This document shows, piece after piece, positions 1-8,001 of a stretch of DNA of 13,877 nt. The stretch is from assembly GCA_964610175.1 (NCBI GenBank), contig CAZSVE010000082.1, positions 1-13,877 on the forward strand. Reading direction: 5' to 3'. The notes under the pieces were generated by a model. It did no database searches. It was not told where the DNA came from and saw nothing but the letters and a program-made list of their open reading frames with translations. Position numbers and translations under genes: made by a program. Origin of the DNA: CAZSVE01 sp964610175 (GTDB lineage: Bacteria > Pseudomonadota > Gammaproteobacteria > HK1). Position 1 is the stretch's first letter. Each line of letters starts with the position of its first letter.

Positions 1-2
1 AC

Positions 3-2480
3 CCCATTGCGACAACGGGGAGGGGGTGGCTTTTGCCTCCCCCTTACCCACTAGTAGTTCGTCGTCTTACCGGAATCGATAAAGATGGTAAACACAGGGG
101 ACGCTATCACTGGTTCTGCCACAGTGATAAGGAACCGCGATATCTGCCGGTAGTTCGGGTAAGACTCCCTGAAAAATGCGAACCGGTGACAGAAGGGACG
201 CCTGTCCCGAAGGGAAAAAATACCGTATCCACTAACTTCGAGGCTGGATCGGTATTGCGTTATGCTAAAGGAAATGGACCAAGAACCGATACAGATGGCT
301 ATATCCCGCAATCCTGGGAGGGATTATCCTGTGGCACTGGATTGGTAACCAAGGGATTCGTCGAGGATGGGAGAAGCCATGCCCTTTCCGTTGGTGGTGC
401 AAATGATCTTGCTGGTCTGTCTACTTCTCTCTCCGCCGAGAATACACCTACCTTTCATTTCTCGGTTCCGCGCGGGCTCCCCGAAATCCGGTTTAAGGAC
501 GAAAATAGTGACTGCAAATGGACTCGGGGTAAATACTCCGACAGCAATGATCTGATCGAAATATATTGCAGTCATCGCTATTTCCACTTGCAAGGCCTTA
601 CACTCCCCAATGGCGCCAGATTGTTTCCGAAGGCACTACGCGCACAAGGGCAATCGTCATGGTCGCCCTGCAAGGAACTCCCCGATAAAAAGGACAGCTA
701 CCGATGCGAAGTGGATGTCGACCCCGACGGATTGTCCTCACCAAAGGGATTCCAGCTTCGCTTGCATCGCAAACTCGATTCCCAAGAGACCAAGGCCGAA
801 ATCCCCATAAGGGAGGTTCGTCCCAATCATAGGCCAGTCGCATTGGCCCATTTTCTCGAAGATCGGGAATTGCCCGTGACCCATAGCCAAGGTCAAGGAT
901 GGTTACCTGCCCTATTCGACGACAAAGACTGTCTCCGACGGTCCAGGTCGGATGCCAAGTCCAGGGCAAACCAATGGATGCGTCTTTCCCGAGTCGATGA
1001 TCCTGGGTATTCCAGCGCATGTGTATCCATTCCGGCGGATGCACTGGATATCGAGGGAGAGAGATTGGTTCGCAAAGTAAATTTCACCGAATTCTATCGA
1101 CGTGTTGCTTTGCCGAAACTACCCGAGGCCGTCTCTTGGAGGCCGGGATACACCCTGCGATGGAAAAACCTACCGGACACCTGCAAGGAATCCAAGGTCT
1201 TCGGAGGCAAGGAACCACCCAGGCTTCTCTGTAAAGCCATGAAAGACGCTTCGTATTCCGATAGGGAGCAATGGCCCCGGTTTACGATCACCGATACGGA
1301 GAAACGTGACGTATTTACGGCAATACTAAATCTTTCCGATCTATCCGAACCCCGCCTTTCCGATGAACGGTATGTCTATTACTTCAAGAACCTGGCTCAT
1401 CTGTTCCCGGATAAGAACAACGAACAGGCATGTGAACCCGACACGAATACTTCGCTTTGGCGTTGCGAGACAGCCAAGATCATGCAACGGCTCGCCATCG
1501 AGGATAGGCAAGACCAAACCACCACCATTTCGGTTCCGCCCGATGTGCTCGAGCCGGGAGGCGTTCATGACTGGACCAAGTGGTTGACGGAACCCTTACC
1601 CCTGATCTGGGAAGGTGAGGGGGGGTTTCTCGTGCGCTTCCCCAAGTCACACGGGCGAGAACTCCAATTATATGGGCAACTAGACTGTAAAGAATTGAAA
1701 GATACTTCGGGGACAGATACCAAATACGCTCTTTATCTGTTACAAGACCCGAAAGCTGATGGTTTTAGGGGCATAAAGCATTTGGGGAGTAGCCTGCGTT
1801 TGAGGTTAGGCAGCAGCCTGCGTTTGATGGGGAGCAATCCGGATCAGCGAACCAAGTGTGTCTCCTTGACCGGAGAGAACCTGCGTATCGAGAATGGAAA
1901 GCTGAAATTCGCCTTTACCCTGCAACCGAAGGACCGTGAACTACAAGCCGATGAACGTCTCCTCTTGATTGTGGATGTCAGCGATCGCATGGCGCAGTAT
2001 TCCAAGGGCATCCTGAATGCCCTGCGCGACTATGATCCCCCGACGGATGGCCCGATTACCCTGGGTCTCATGGGGAATCGCCTCTATGTCCAGGCCCATA
2101 GTGAAGATTTCGATGCCGCCACATTCAGGGTCGATATAGAACGCTTGCAATTCAACCATCACCCGGAGGACCTGCTCACCTTCCTGGCTCTCGCCCTGGA
2201 GCCTTTCCAGGGGACCCGCGGCCATCGCTTACGGATACTCCTTTCCCCTCGCTGGGCGGAGTTGCCCGATGGGTTCCAGTATCCCGTGCGCAGCACCGGC
2301 TATTTGGAGCGGGTCCTGAAAATTCTTGAGATACAGGTCCCCATAGATCTCTATCTGTTGGCGGGTGGAGAAGGGAATTGCGGTTCCCTTCGAACATCAT
2401 TACCCCAAGATCTAAGAAATAGATTCACGTGCAGCACCCTTCCCACGGATAGAATTGATACTTTTTTCAACAACCCATAA
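3..2480 (+). CDS. Large cysteine-containing protein with C-terminal vWA-like domain, probably 5'-partial
   Basis: The reading frame is open to the left edge. A TTG at 33 preceded by a purine-rich GGGGAGGGGG could be a start, giving 815 residues, but the protein would then lack a signal peptide despite many spaced cysteines, so I favour a gene that begins outside the window. Numbering from the TTG, residues 1 to about 630 show no family I recognise. They contain recurring segments of beta-type sequence with cysteine pairs, suggesting several similar extracytoplasmic modules. Residues about 640-800 look like a vWA fold: a hydrophobic strand (RLLLIVDVSDRM) carries D648-V-S650-D-R652, a MIDAS-like motif in which the last serine of DxSxS is replaced by arginine, followed by alternating helices and strands (GPITLGLMGNRLYVQA; HRLRILLSPRW). 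Metal binding may be lost. It ends 4 bases before the ATG of the next gene, so the two are probably co-transcribed. The vWA call is fairly good; the role is inferred only from its neighbours. Confidence 0.75.
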   Translation, partial: PIATTGRGWLLPPPYPLVVRRLTGIDKDGKHRGRYHWFCHSDKEPRYLPVVRVRLPEKCEPVTEGTPVPKGKNTVSTNFEAGSVLRYAKGNGPRTDTDGYIPQSWEGLSCGTGLVTKGFVEDGRSHALSVGGANDLAGLSTSLSAENTPTFHFSVPRGLPEIRFKDENSDCKWTRGKYSDSNDLIEIYCSHRYFHLQGLTLPNGARLFPKALRAQGQSSWSPCKELPDKKDSYRCEVDVDPDGLSSPKGFQLRLHRKLDSQETKAEIPIREVRPNHRPVALAHFLEDRELPVTHSQGQGWLPALFDDKDCLRRSRSDAKSRANQWMRLSRVDDPGYSSACVSIPADALDIEGERLVRKVNFTEFYRRVALPKLPEAVSWRPGYTLRWKNLPDTCKESKVFGGKEPPRLLCKAMKDASYSDREQWPRFTITDTEKRDVFTAILNLSDLSEPRLSDERYVYYFKNLAHLFPDKNNEQACEPDTNTSLWRCETAKIMQRLAIEDRQDQTTTISVPPDVLEPGGVHDWTKWLTEPLPLIWEGEGGFLVRFPKSHGRELQLYGQLDCKELKDTSGTDTKYALYLLQDPKADGFRGIKHLGSSLRLRLGSSLRLMGSNPDQRTKCVSLTGENLRIENGKLKFAFTLQPKDRELQADERLLLIVDVSDRMAQYSKGILNALRDYDPPTDGPITLGLMGNRLYVQAHSEDFDAATFRVDIERLQFNHHPEDLLTFLALALEPFQGTRGHRLRILLSPRWAELPDGFQYPVRSTGYLERVLKILEIQVPIDLYLLAGGEGNCGSLRTSLPQDLRNRFTCSTLPTDRIDTFFNNP
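1791..1827 (+). repeat. Short in-gene tandem duplication, 24-base period
   Basis: The 13-base unit AGCCTGCGTTTGA occurs at 1791 and again at 1815, a period of 24 bases (8 codons). It produces the repeated peptide SSLRLRLGSSLRLMG just before the vWA-like domain of the first gene. The frame is kept, so this looks like a small slippage or duplication event in a linker. Confidence 0.7.
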
Positions 2481-2484
2481 AACC

Positions 2485-4701
2485 ATGTTTCCTTTCTCGA
2501 ATCGTCAGCAACACATTTCCCGCGCTATCGGGTTAGGTTTTCTCCTGCTTTGTTTCCTCCCTTCCTCGATCCTTGCCGAATGCACCGATGGCGAGCTACG
2601 TGTCTGGCGACAGGGGGATGGTTGGAAAGCCGGCGCACTTATCTGGGCCGGTTCCGATAACATCCCGGTCTATACAGAACCCAATAAAGATGCCTTCAAG
2701 GAAGAATATCTAAAATTCAATGATCCCGCCCTGCCTATCCAGGACAAAAAGGGAAGAGGCAGAAATATTTGGGTCCAGGTTCGGCGCGCAAATGAGCAGG
2801 TCTGGATCCGCGCCAGGGAACCCGGTGTGTTGTGCCGCAGCACCCCGCTCGAGGCGGAACACAGCCAGCTGCTGCGCAAGGTAGTCCCGCGCGTGGAAAA
2901 TCGCGAGGGGAAAGAGCCTTTCGTCCCGGCGCGGCTGCGACCGAAGGATGCACAAGGGGTTATAAGGCAAAATATTCGTATCTTCGATTATTTCTTCGTC
3001 TATGCCGAACAGGGCGACTGGCGACTGTTGGGACGGGGGGACTTCTTGGATGCCTTCGAGCCCCGCCTATTGGGTTGGGTACACGAAAAGGACCTGATCC
3101 GCTGGGATACCCGCAATGTCGCCAAACCGAAACCGCAGGCCAGGTTCCTTGCCGACCCCCACGGCGAGAGGAAACCCATTGCCTGGTCGACGGGTGACGC
3201 CTGGGGGACCTCCACGCGCCGCCCGCCGATTACCGGCACAAGGATGGCAGATAAGCAGAGATATCTGCGGGTGGTCTTGCCGGTGGATTTCGTGGCCCAC
3301 CGCCGCCACAGCGACAACCTGCGCCGCCTGGCAAGGGCGGAGGGCGCCTGGCGGCAACCCATCATCGTATTCCTGGTGGATGGCACCCACAGCACGGAGC
3401 CCTATCTCGCCGAGATCCATGCCCTGTTGAACAGCTTGCTGAACGACCTGGAACGGGAAGGGCGTAACCGCAATTTGACGTTACGTTACGCCCTGTATGC
3501 CTATACGGATGCCGCCTATGGGCCCGGCTATCACACCCGCCGCTACCAGGGCGCCACGGAAAACACCTGGTCTATCCGTCGCGCCTTCGGGCTTCTCGAG
3601 AAAGATACCCGGAAGATCCTCGCCAATCCCGTCTCGGATGACTACCCCGAGGATATCTATGCCGGGATCCGGCGAGTGCGGGAAGAGGTGTTGACGAGTA
3701 GGAAGCTACAAGCGGCATTGCCGATCCTCATCGTTATCGGCGACCATGGTAGTCATGAGCGCAAGATCCTCCGGAGTACCATCCGGTCTCGGTTGAAAGA
3801 CATCGTGCCCTATTTCATCCAAATGGGCCGCCAGGACGGGCATGTGTCTCCAGACTGTCGAACCCCGGCAGAATTCAACCAACGAGAAAAGCGCTATTGC
3901 GCCTTCCAGCGTTTCGAGGAGGATGCAAAAGACCTCTTGGGAGCGCGTTTCGAGGAGAATATCACCTTCTTCCGAGGAGAAGACCCCAAGCGGCTCGCCA
4001 GGCAAGTGCAGGGAGTGCTCGAGGACATCTTGACTCAGCAGGGACGCACGCCGTTGGCGGTGGATTCCCTGGCCACCGGTCAATCCTGGGAGGAGGCCAA
4101 GCGCGCGGCCGAGTGGCCCCTGGTCTACACCCAGGCATTTCGCAACCTGTTGCTTGCCCAGGGGTACGACGAGGCGGTACTGGACAGCGGTGATTTCGTC
4201 GCCGTGCAAGAGACCTGGGTTCTCGATGAGGAGATCGTCCCCGAGATATTCATCACCAGACCGGATCTTTCTCGCTGGATCAACCTCTTCGAGCGCATGG
4301 CCCGGTCCGAGAATTGGAATGCCCAACGGGTAAAGGAGATCTTCGCAAGCTCCATCGGCGTATATACCAAGGAAAAGAGTCTATGGCGGCGTCCCCTGGC
4401 CGAGGTGTTCGAGAAGCGCGCCGGTATCCCGTTCCGAAATACCGCCTTATTGGAGATCACCCCGGAGCAGATAGACAGCCTGGCGCGCGAGGATGTGCGC
4501 TATTACGCATCGTTGTTCGCGCGTTTCCGGGAAGTGCTGGATGGGATTTACCGCGGAGAGCTATCGGAAATAGGGACCGGTTACTACGGTGGAACGAAGA
4601 AGGAATTGATAACGATAAGAAAACCTACCCCAGCAGACCTTTGGTTCGAATTCGCCCCCGGCATCGAGGCCGCCTACATAGAACTCCGTCATCTTCCTTG
4701 A
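2485..4701 (+). CDS. Exported protein with SH3-like modules and a vWA domain
   Basis: I chose the ATG at 2485 (738 residues) over the in-frame TTG at 2455, because it starts directly with a signal peptide: a polar start (MFPFSNRQQHISR), a hydrophobic core (AIGLGFLLLCFLPSSI) and a cleavage site near LA-E. The cysteine after the site does not make a lipobox. Residues about 35-115 and 155-210 look like two bacterial SH3-like beta barrels (VYTEPN; GDWRLLGRG; GWVHEKDLIRW), an arrangement reminiscent of the SH3-plus-vWA tail of PpkA-type proteins. A vWA domain follows at about 290-505, with MIDAS motif D-G-T-H-S (VFLVDGTHST) and a second strand (ILIVIGDHGSH). The last 230 residues are mostly helical and unrecognised. 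The protein should act in the periplasm. It sits 4 bases after the first vWA gene and 33 bases before the ABC ATPase, so it is a likely sensor, adaptor or substrate-binding partner of that transporter (inference). Confidence 0.85.
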   Translation: MFPFSNRQQHISRAIGLGFLLLCFLPSSILAECTDGELRVWRQGDGWKAGALIWAGSDNIPVYTEPNKDAFKEEYLKFNDPALPIQDKKGRGRNIWVQVRRANEQVWIRAREPGVLCRSTPLEAEHSQLLRKVVPRVENREGKEPFVPARLRPKDAQGVIRQNIRIFDYFFVYAEQGDWRLLGRGDFLDAFEPRLLGWVHEKDLIRWDTRNVAKPKPQARFLADPHGERKPIAWSTGDAWGTSTRRPPITGTRMADKQRYLRVVLPVDFVAHRRHSDNLRRLARAEGAWRQPIIVFLVDGTHSTEPYLAEIHALLNSLLNDLEREGRNRNLTLRYALYAYTDAAYGPGYHTRRYQGATENTWSIRRAFGLLEKDTRKILANPVSDDYPEDIYAGIRRVREEVLTSRKLQAALPILIVIGDHGSHERKILRSTIRSRLKDIVPYFIQMGRQDGHVSPDCRTPAEFNQREKRYCAFQRFEEDAKDLLGARFEENITFFRGEDPKRLARQVQGVLEDILTQQGRTPLAVDSLATGQSWEEAKRAAEWPLVYTQAFRNLLLAQGYDEAVLDSGDFVAVQETWVLDEEIVPEIFITRPDLSRWINLFERMARSENWNAQRVKEIFASSIGVYTKEKSLWRRPLAEVFEKRAGIPFRNTALLEITPEQIDSLAREDVRYYASLFARFREVLDGIYRGELSEIGTGYYGGTKKELITIRKPTPADLWFEFAPGIEAAYIELRHLP

Positions 4702-4726
4702 ACTATCGTCTGACCTTGATACGATG

Positions 4727-4734
4727 AGGGGATC
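4727..4734 (+). promoter_or_regulatory. Ribosome binding site of the ABC ATPase gene
   Basis: A purine-rich GAGGGG sits a few bases before the ATG at 4735, in the 33-base gap after the vWA gene. It supports this ATG as the start. Confidence 0.6.
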
Positions 4735-5622
4735 ATGTCCACAGACGAATACCGAATACGCATCGCCAAAGGGCTCTGTCGCACTTGGCCGGAGAGCCCG
4801 ACAAGGGTGATTGTCGCCGAGGAGATCCGCCTTCATGGCGGCGATCGGGTGGCGATCATGGGTCCTTCGGGCAGCGGAAAAACCACCCTGCTGCGCATGC
4901 TGGGGGCATTGGATCGCCCCAGCAATGGGGAGATCGAGTATCGGTTACCGAAGCGGCATCAATCGATTATTTGGGCTGACAAGAATAGAAGCTCTTGCAA
5001 TGCTTCCATGGAAACCTTGCGAAGCATTTTCGGCTTCGTCTTCCAGGATGCCCGGCTGATCCCTTATTTCACCGTATTGGAAAATATCCTTTCCATACCT
5101 TTGTCGCGTGGTGCCGCGCATGAGGACCTGATTGAGCGAACCAAGAAAGTCCAGTTACTGATGAGGGAAATTCGACTGGGTACCACCACTTATTCCTCCA
5201 AGAAGAACCCATTCAAACACCGGAATCTCTTTTTGGCACGGATCTCGCGCACCATGGATCGACAGAACAATGGGCGATTTCTCGAAAGATATCCCAAGAA
5301 TCTCTCCGGTGGAGAGAAACGCCGCATCGCGTTGCTCCGCGCCCTGCTGGCCGATCCCCTGGTATTGTTCGCCGACGAGCCCACCAGTGGAGTAGATACA
5401 GAAACCGGGGCGATTGTCATGTGCAAACTCACGGAATGGGCCCGTAAAGAGGATAGAGAACGGCTACTGATCTTCGTCACCCACTCCCCCGAAGAGACCC
5501 GCTTCTACGCCAACCGGTGGCTGTCCTTTTCTTATGCGAAAACTGGTTCCCACCACTATCGATTGGAAGAGACAAGAGATCCGTCGGTTCTATTATCGCG
5601 ACATCCTAAAGGTGCATCGTGA
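4735..5622 (+). CDS. ABC transporter ATP-binding protein, LolD/MacB/FtsE type
   Basis: This is the cytoplasmic ATPase subunit that should power the permease encoded next. All motifs are present in 295 residues: Walker A GPSGSGKT (43-50), Q-loop glutamine 104 (FVFQDARLIP), signature LSGGEKRR (190-197), Walker B LVLFADEP (209-216) with catalytic E215, D-loop SGVD (218-221) and switch H250 (VTHSPEE). The closest relatives by motif pattern are LolD, MacB and FtsE, which are usually about 220-235 residues. The extra length lies mainly between the Q-loop and the signature: 86 residues, with a basic stretch at about 145-182 (SSKKNPFKHRN). There is also a C-terminal tail after the H-loop. The ATG at 4735 has a good Shine-Dalgarno sequence (GAGGGGATC). 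The stop overlaps the permease GTG by 4 bases (GTGA), indicating translational coupling. The ATPase call is firm; the substrate is unknown. Confidence 0.95.
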   Translation: MSTDEYRIRIAKGLCRTWPESPTRVIVAEEIRLHGGDRVAIMGPSGSGKTTLLRMLGALDRPSNGEIEYRLPKRHQSIIWADKNRSSCNASMETLRSIFGFVFQDARLIPYFTVLENILSIPLSRGAAHEDLIERTKKVQLLMREIRLGTTTYSSKKNPFKHRNLFLARISRTMDRQNNGRFLERYPKNLSGGEKRRIALLRALLADPLVLFADEPTSGVDTETGAIVMCKLTEWARKEDRERLLIFVTHSPEETRFYANRWLSFSYAKTGSHHYRLEETRDPSVLLSRHPKGAS

Positions 5623-7352
5623 GCCCTTTCTTCCGGATAGCGAAGTTGTTCGTTCGAGAGCTTTTTTGGGGGTTACGAAATGGTGCGCAGCACCGCTATC
5701 TGGTGTCTGGGCTTACCCTGGGGCTCACCCTGTTGCTGCTACTCGCCATCGGTCTTTCCGTGCTGCATATCCGGGTATACGACACCATCCTGGGACGGGC
5801 CGGCGGTCCTCGGGTATGGATGGATTCCCCGACCCCTTTATCGACAACGCAAGACGGGTTGCATCTGGAAGATGGTCGCCCCCTGCGTATCTACCCCTAT
5901 ACGGATATCACGCAAAAGACCCTGGCGTTTCCCGGTAAACGAACCCGCGACCTTCGCGGGCGTCTCATTCCCACCGATCACCCGCTGCGCAAGGTGCTGC
6001 AACCGGTGGTGGGAGCCCGGACGGTATTGAATTCGGGTTTTCTCCACGACCCCGAAGCCCCGTCCCCATCCCCAAGCAATGATTCCGCTTTGTTGTCGGA
6101 ATCCCGTCAGGCCATCCTCTATCTCGGTCTTCGCGCCCTTCCCGCCATCGACTGGCAGGCCCAGATCGAGCGGGCCTCGGCACTATTGAAACCCGATTAC
6201 CGCATCCTCCATGAACTGGCCGGAGACTGTCATTTCAGCGCGGCCCTCCGAACCCCTGGCGGTGTGGCCCATCTGTATGGGAAAGGTGATGAACCGGACA
6301 TGGCGCGGGAATGTGGGGAATCACCGAGCAACTACCGAGAGGCCTTTTCCGACTGGCAAAGGCGGCTGGCCGCCGGCGGTAATGAGACGAGTGGCCTTTT
6401 CCTCGCCAACGGCGATTGGATCCGCGTCGTGTGGGTCCGGGAGATCCCCTTGCCGGGGGGATTCGATTACCTCATGGACTTCGAGTTCGGTCAGGCATTG
6501 AAACTGCGATCCCGGGGAAACGAGGATACTTCGGTAATCTGCCGCATCAATCCGGGGAGTAGATATGACGAGGTCTATGTCCGTTCCGATATCGAACCAT
6601 TGCTGCCGGTGGAACTGTATTTCTGTCTCGATCCCTGCTTCGAGGAAGGTCACCCCGGCTGCCGGGTGGAGGACACACCATACGGCGAGCAAAAGATAAC
6701 CGGACCGCATCTCTATCCGGCGTGGCTGATGGCCTGCCCTGCCCTGGCGAACCGACTGAGCCACCTCTCCCCCGGAAACCAATCCCCCACCATGGATCGT
6801 GCCTGTGTCGGTTCCGGGGTTTATGAGATGGATGTATACCTGCCCGATTACGGGGTGCTGCCGGAGGCCGAAAGGTTTCTGAAAGAAAAATGGGGCATGC
6901 GCCCCGGGCCCGAGGCCCGCGATGCCCTGGTCCGGATCTCCGAGCTGGTGGACACCCTGGATGGTCTGGCGCAAATTGGGCAGGTTGCCCTGTTGGTTTA
7001 TCTCTGTGTAGTATTGCTATCTTTGCAGGACAACCTGGCTCGGAGGCGCCAGGGGGCATTGGGGCAACTGCGCGCCCATGGCTTCGGTGTCCGATACATC
7101 CTCGTGGGAGGGATGGTGGCCGATGTTGTCTCCTGGTCGTTATCCGTTGCACTCGCCCTGGCGATTGCCTGCGTCACAACTGTTATCTTCCTGGGCATCG
7201 GGCAGATTTGGGGACACTACCTGGAGGGAATAATCGGGGCGTGGATATGGTTGGCGATTTCTCTGCTGTTACACGTGTCGGCGAGCGCCGCTATCCATTG
7301 GTGGCGGGTGCTGCGCGTCGATCCGGGCAGGAATCTCGATGCGGTGGACTGA
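5619..7352 (+). CDS. FtsX/MacB-like ABC permease with large extracytoplasmic domain
   Basis: This 577-residue inner-membrane protein has the layout of type VII ABC permeases (MacB, LolC/E, FtsX). It has a short cytoplasmic start (FFRIAKLFVRELFWGLR), one helix at about 28-50, a large extracytoplasmic domain at about 52-450, and three helices near the C terminus (about 452-470, 492-528, 536-560). A basic cytoplasmic loop lies between the second and third (DNLARRRQGALGQLRAHGFG), as in the family, where it meets the ATPase. The extracytoplasmic domain is about 400 residues, larger than MacB's, with several cysteines (for example C204, C232, C308, C336, C340, C348) that could form disulfides. It does not read as a typical MacB core domain. 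It starts at GTG 5619, overlapping the ATPase stop (GTGA). Such transporters often do mechanical work on periplasmic partners rather than classic transport, which fits the adjacent vWA proteins (inference). Confidence 0.88.
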   Translation: MSPFFRIAKLFVRELFWGLRNGAQHRYLVSGLTLGLTLLLLLAIGLSVLHIRVYDTILGRAGGPRVWMDSPTPLSTTQDGLHLEDGRPLRIYPYTDITQKTLAFPGKRTRDLRGRLIPTDHPLRKVLQPVVGARTVLNSGFLHDPEAPSPSPSNDSALLSESRQAILYLGLRALPAIDWQAQIERASALLKPDYRILHELAGDCHFSAALRTPGGVAHLYGKGDEPDMARECGESPSNYREAFSDWQRRLAAGGNETSGLFLANGDWIRVVWVREIPLPGGFDYLMDFEFGQALKLRSRGNEDTSVICRINPGSRYDEVYVRSDIEPLLPVELYFCLDPCFEEGHPGCRVEDTPYGEQKITGPHLYPAWLMACPALANRLSHLSPGNQSPTMDRACVGSGVYEMDVYLPDYGVLPEAERFLKEKWGMRPGPEARDALVRISELVDTLDGLAQIGQVALLVYLCVVLLSLQDNLARRRQGALGQLRAHGFGVRYILVGGMVADVVSWSLSVALALAIACVTTVIFLGIGQIWGHYLEGIIGAWIWLAISLLLHVSASAAIHWWRVLRVDPGRNLDAVD

Positions 7353-8001
7353 AATGTGCGATCAGAAATACGACAAAAGAATCAGCAACTTGCAGGCCAG
7401 GACCCAGATCACCCAGAATTTGGTGAATGGGACAAACGATGCCTTGCGAACCGTTAGTAAGCTATTCATTATCTTATTAACAGCCTGCGCCTTTGCGTTC
7501 ATTACGGCCCTGGCTACCACACAAGAGGAGCTATTACGCGGCTCGGTATCATTCGATTTGCCGTTTTTCCGGGCAAATATCGGCTTGAAATCCTTTTTGC
7601 TATCTTTTCCCTGGATAGTAGTCGCACTACATTTCTATTTGTTGATTCACCTTCGTCTCGCCCTGCCCAAGGTGCGTCGATTCAAGTCCACGCTGAATAA
7701 TACCTTTCAGGGGAATAAGGAAAACCTGCAACAATACCTCCACAACGCGCCCCTGGCCCAGCTTGTAGTCGGTTCCTGGCAACGAGACAAATTTACCTAC
7801 TCTTCCTTGCATTTCATCTCTCTTTTTACCCTGGTATTCCTGCCAGGAGTCACCGTGTTATTCATGGAGTTGCGTTTCTTCGATTTCCATGACAAGTGGA
7901 TTCTCTTCTCACAAGCCATGGCGCAAACCTTCGATGTTATCTTGATTGTATTACTGTGGCCGAAAATCATGTTATCCGAGTACGATGGCCACAGTGCCTG
8001 A
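7339..8001 (+). CDS. Four-helix membrane protein, equivalent to the N-terminal domain of membrane pentapeptide-repeat proteins
   Basis: It encodes 220 residues from ATG 7339, overlapping the permease by 14 bases. A second ATG at 7354, one base after the permease stop, gives 215 residues and is equally plausible. Hydrophobic helices lie at about 41-60 (KLFIILLTACAFAFITALAT), 83-105, 155-176 and 190-208. The stretch from the first helix (ITALATTQEELL, then a Leu-Pro segment, then LLIHLRLALPKV) and the last helices (VLLWPKIM) match, from memory, the membrane domain found at the N terminus of a large proteobacterial family of pentapeptide-repeat proteins. Here that domain stops at 8001, and the pentapeptide part continues in the next frame from 7946. 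It is therefore either the 5' half of a frameshifted gene or a separately translated subunit. Function unknown; inner-membrane location expected. Confidence 0.75.
   Translation: MRWTEMCDQKYDKRISNLQARTQITQNLVNGTNDALRTVSKLFIILLTACAFAFITALATTQEELLRGSVSFDLPFFRANIGLKSFLLSFPWIVVALHFYLLIHLRLALPKVRRFKSTLNNTFQGNKENLQQYLHNAPLAQLVVGSWQRDKFTYSSLHFISLFTLVFLPGVTVLFMELRFFDFHDKWILFSQAMAQTFDVILIVLLWPKIMLSEYDGHSA

Noticed and set aside
2544..2590. Lipoprotein signal in the exported vWA protein
   Set aside because: The cysteine is preceded by Leu-Ala-Glu; a lipobox needs a small residue (Gly, Ala or Ser) at -1, so signal peptidase I cleavage is likelier.
3706..4326. Long minus-strand open frame (206 codons) opposite the vWA gene
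   Set aside because: It is a shadow of the plus-strand gene, whose signal peptide and vWA motifs are clear; the antisense product has no domain.
6321..7152. Two long minus-strand frames opposite the permease
   Set aside because: The plus-strand frame has a coupled start and membrane helices matching the FtsX family; the antisense frames are low-complexity and lack starts with ribosome binding sites.
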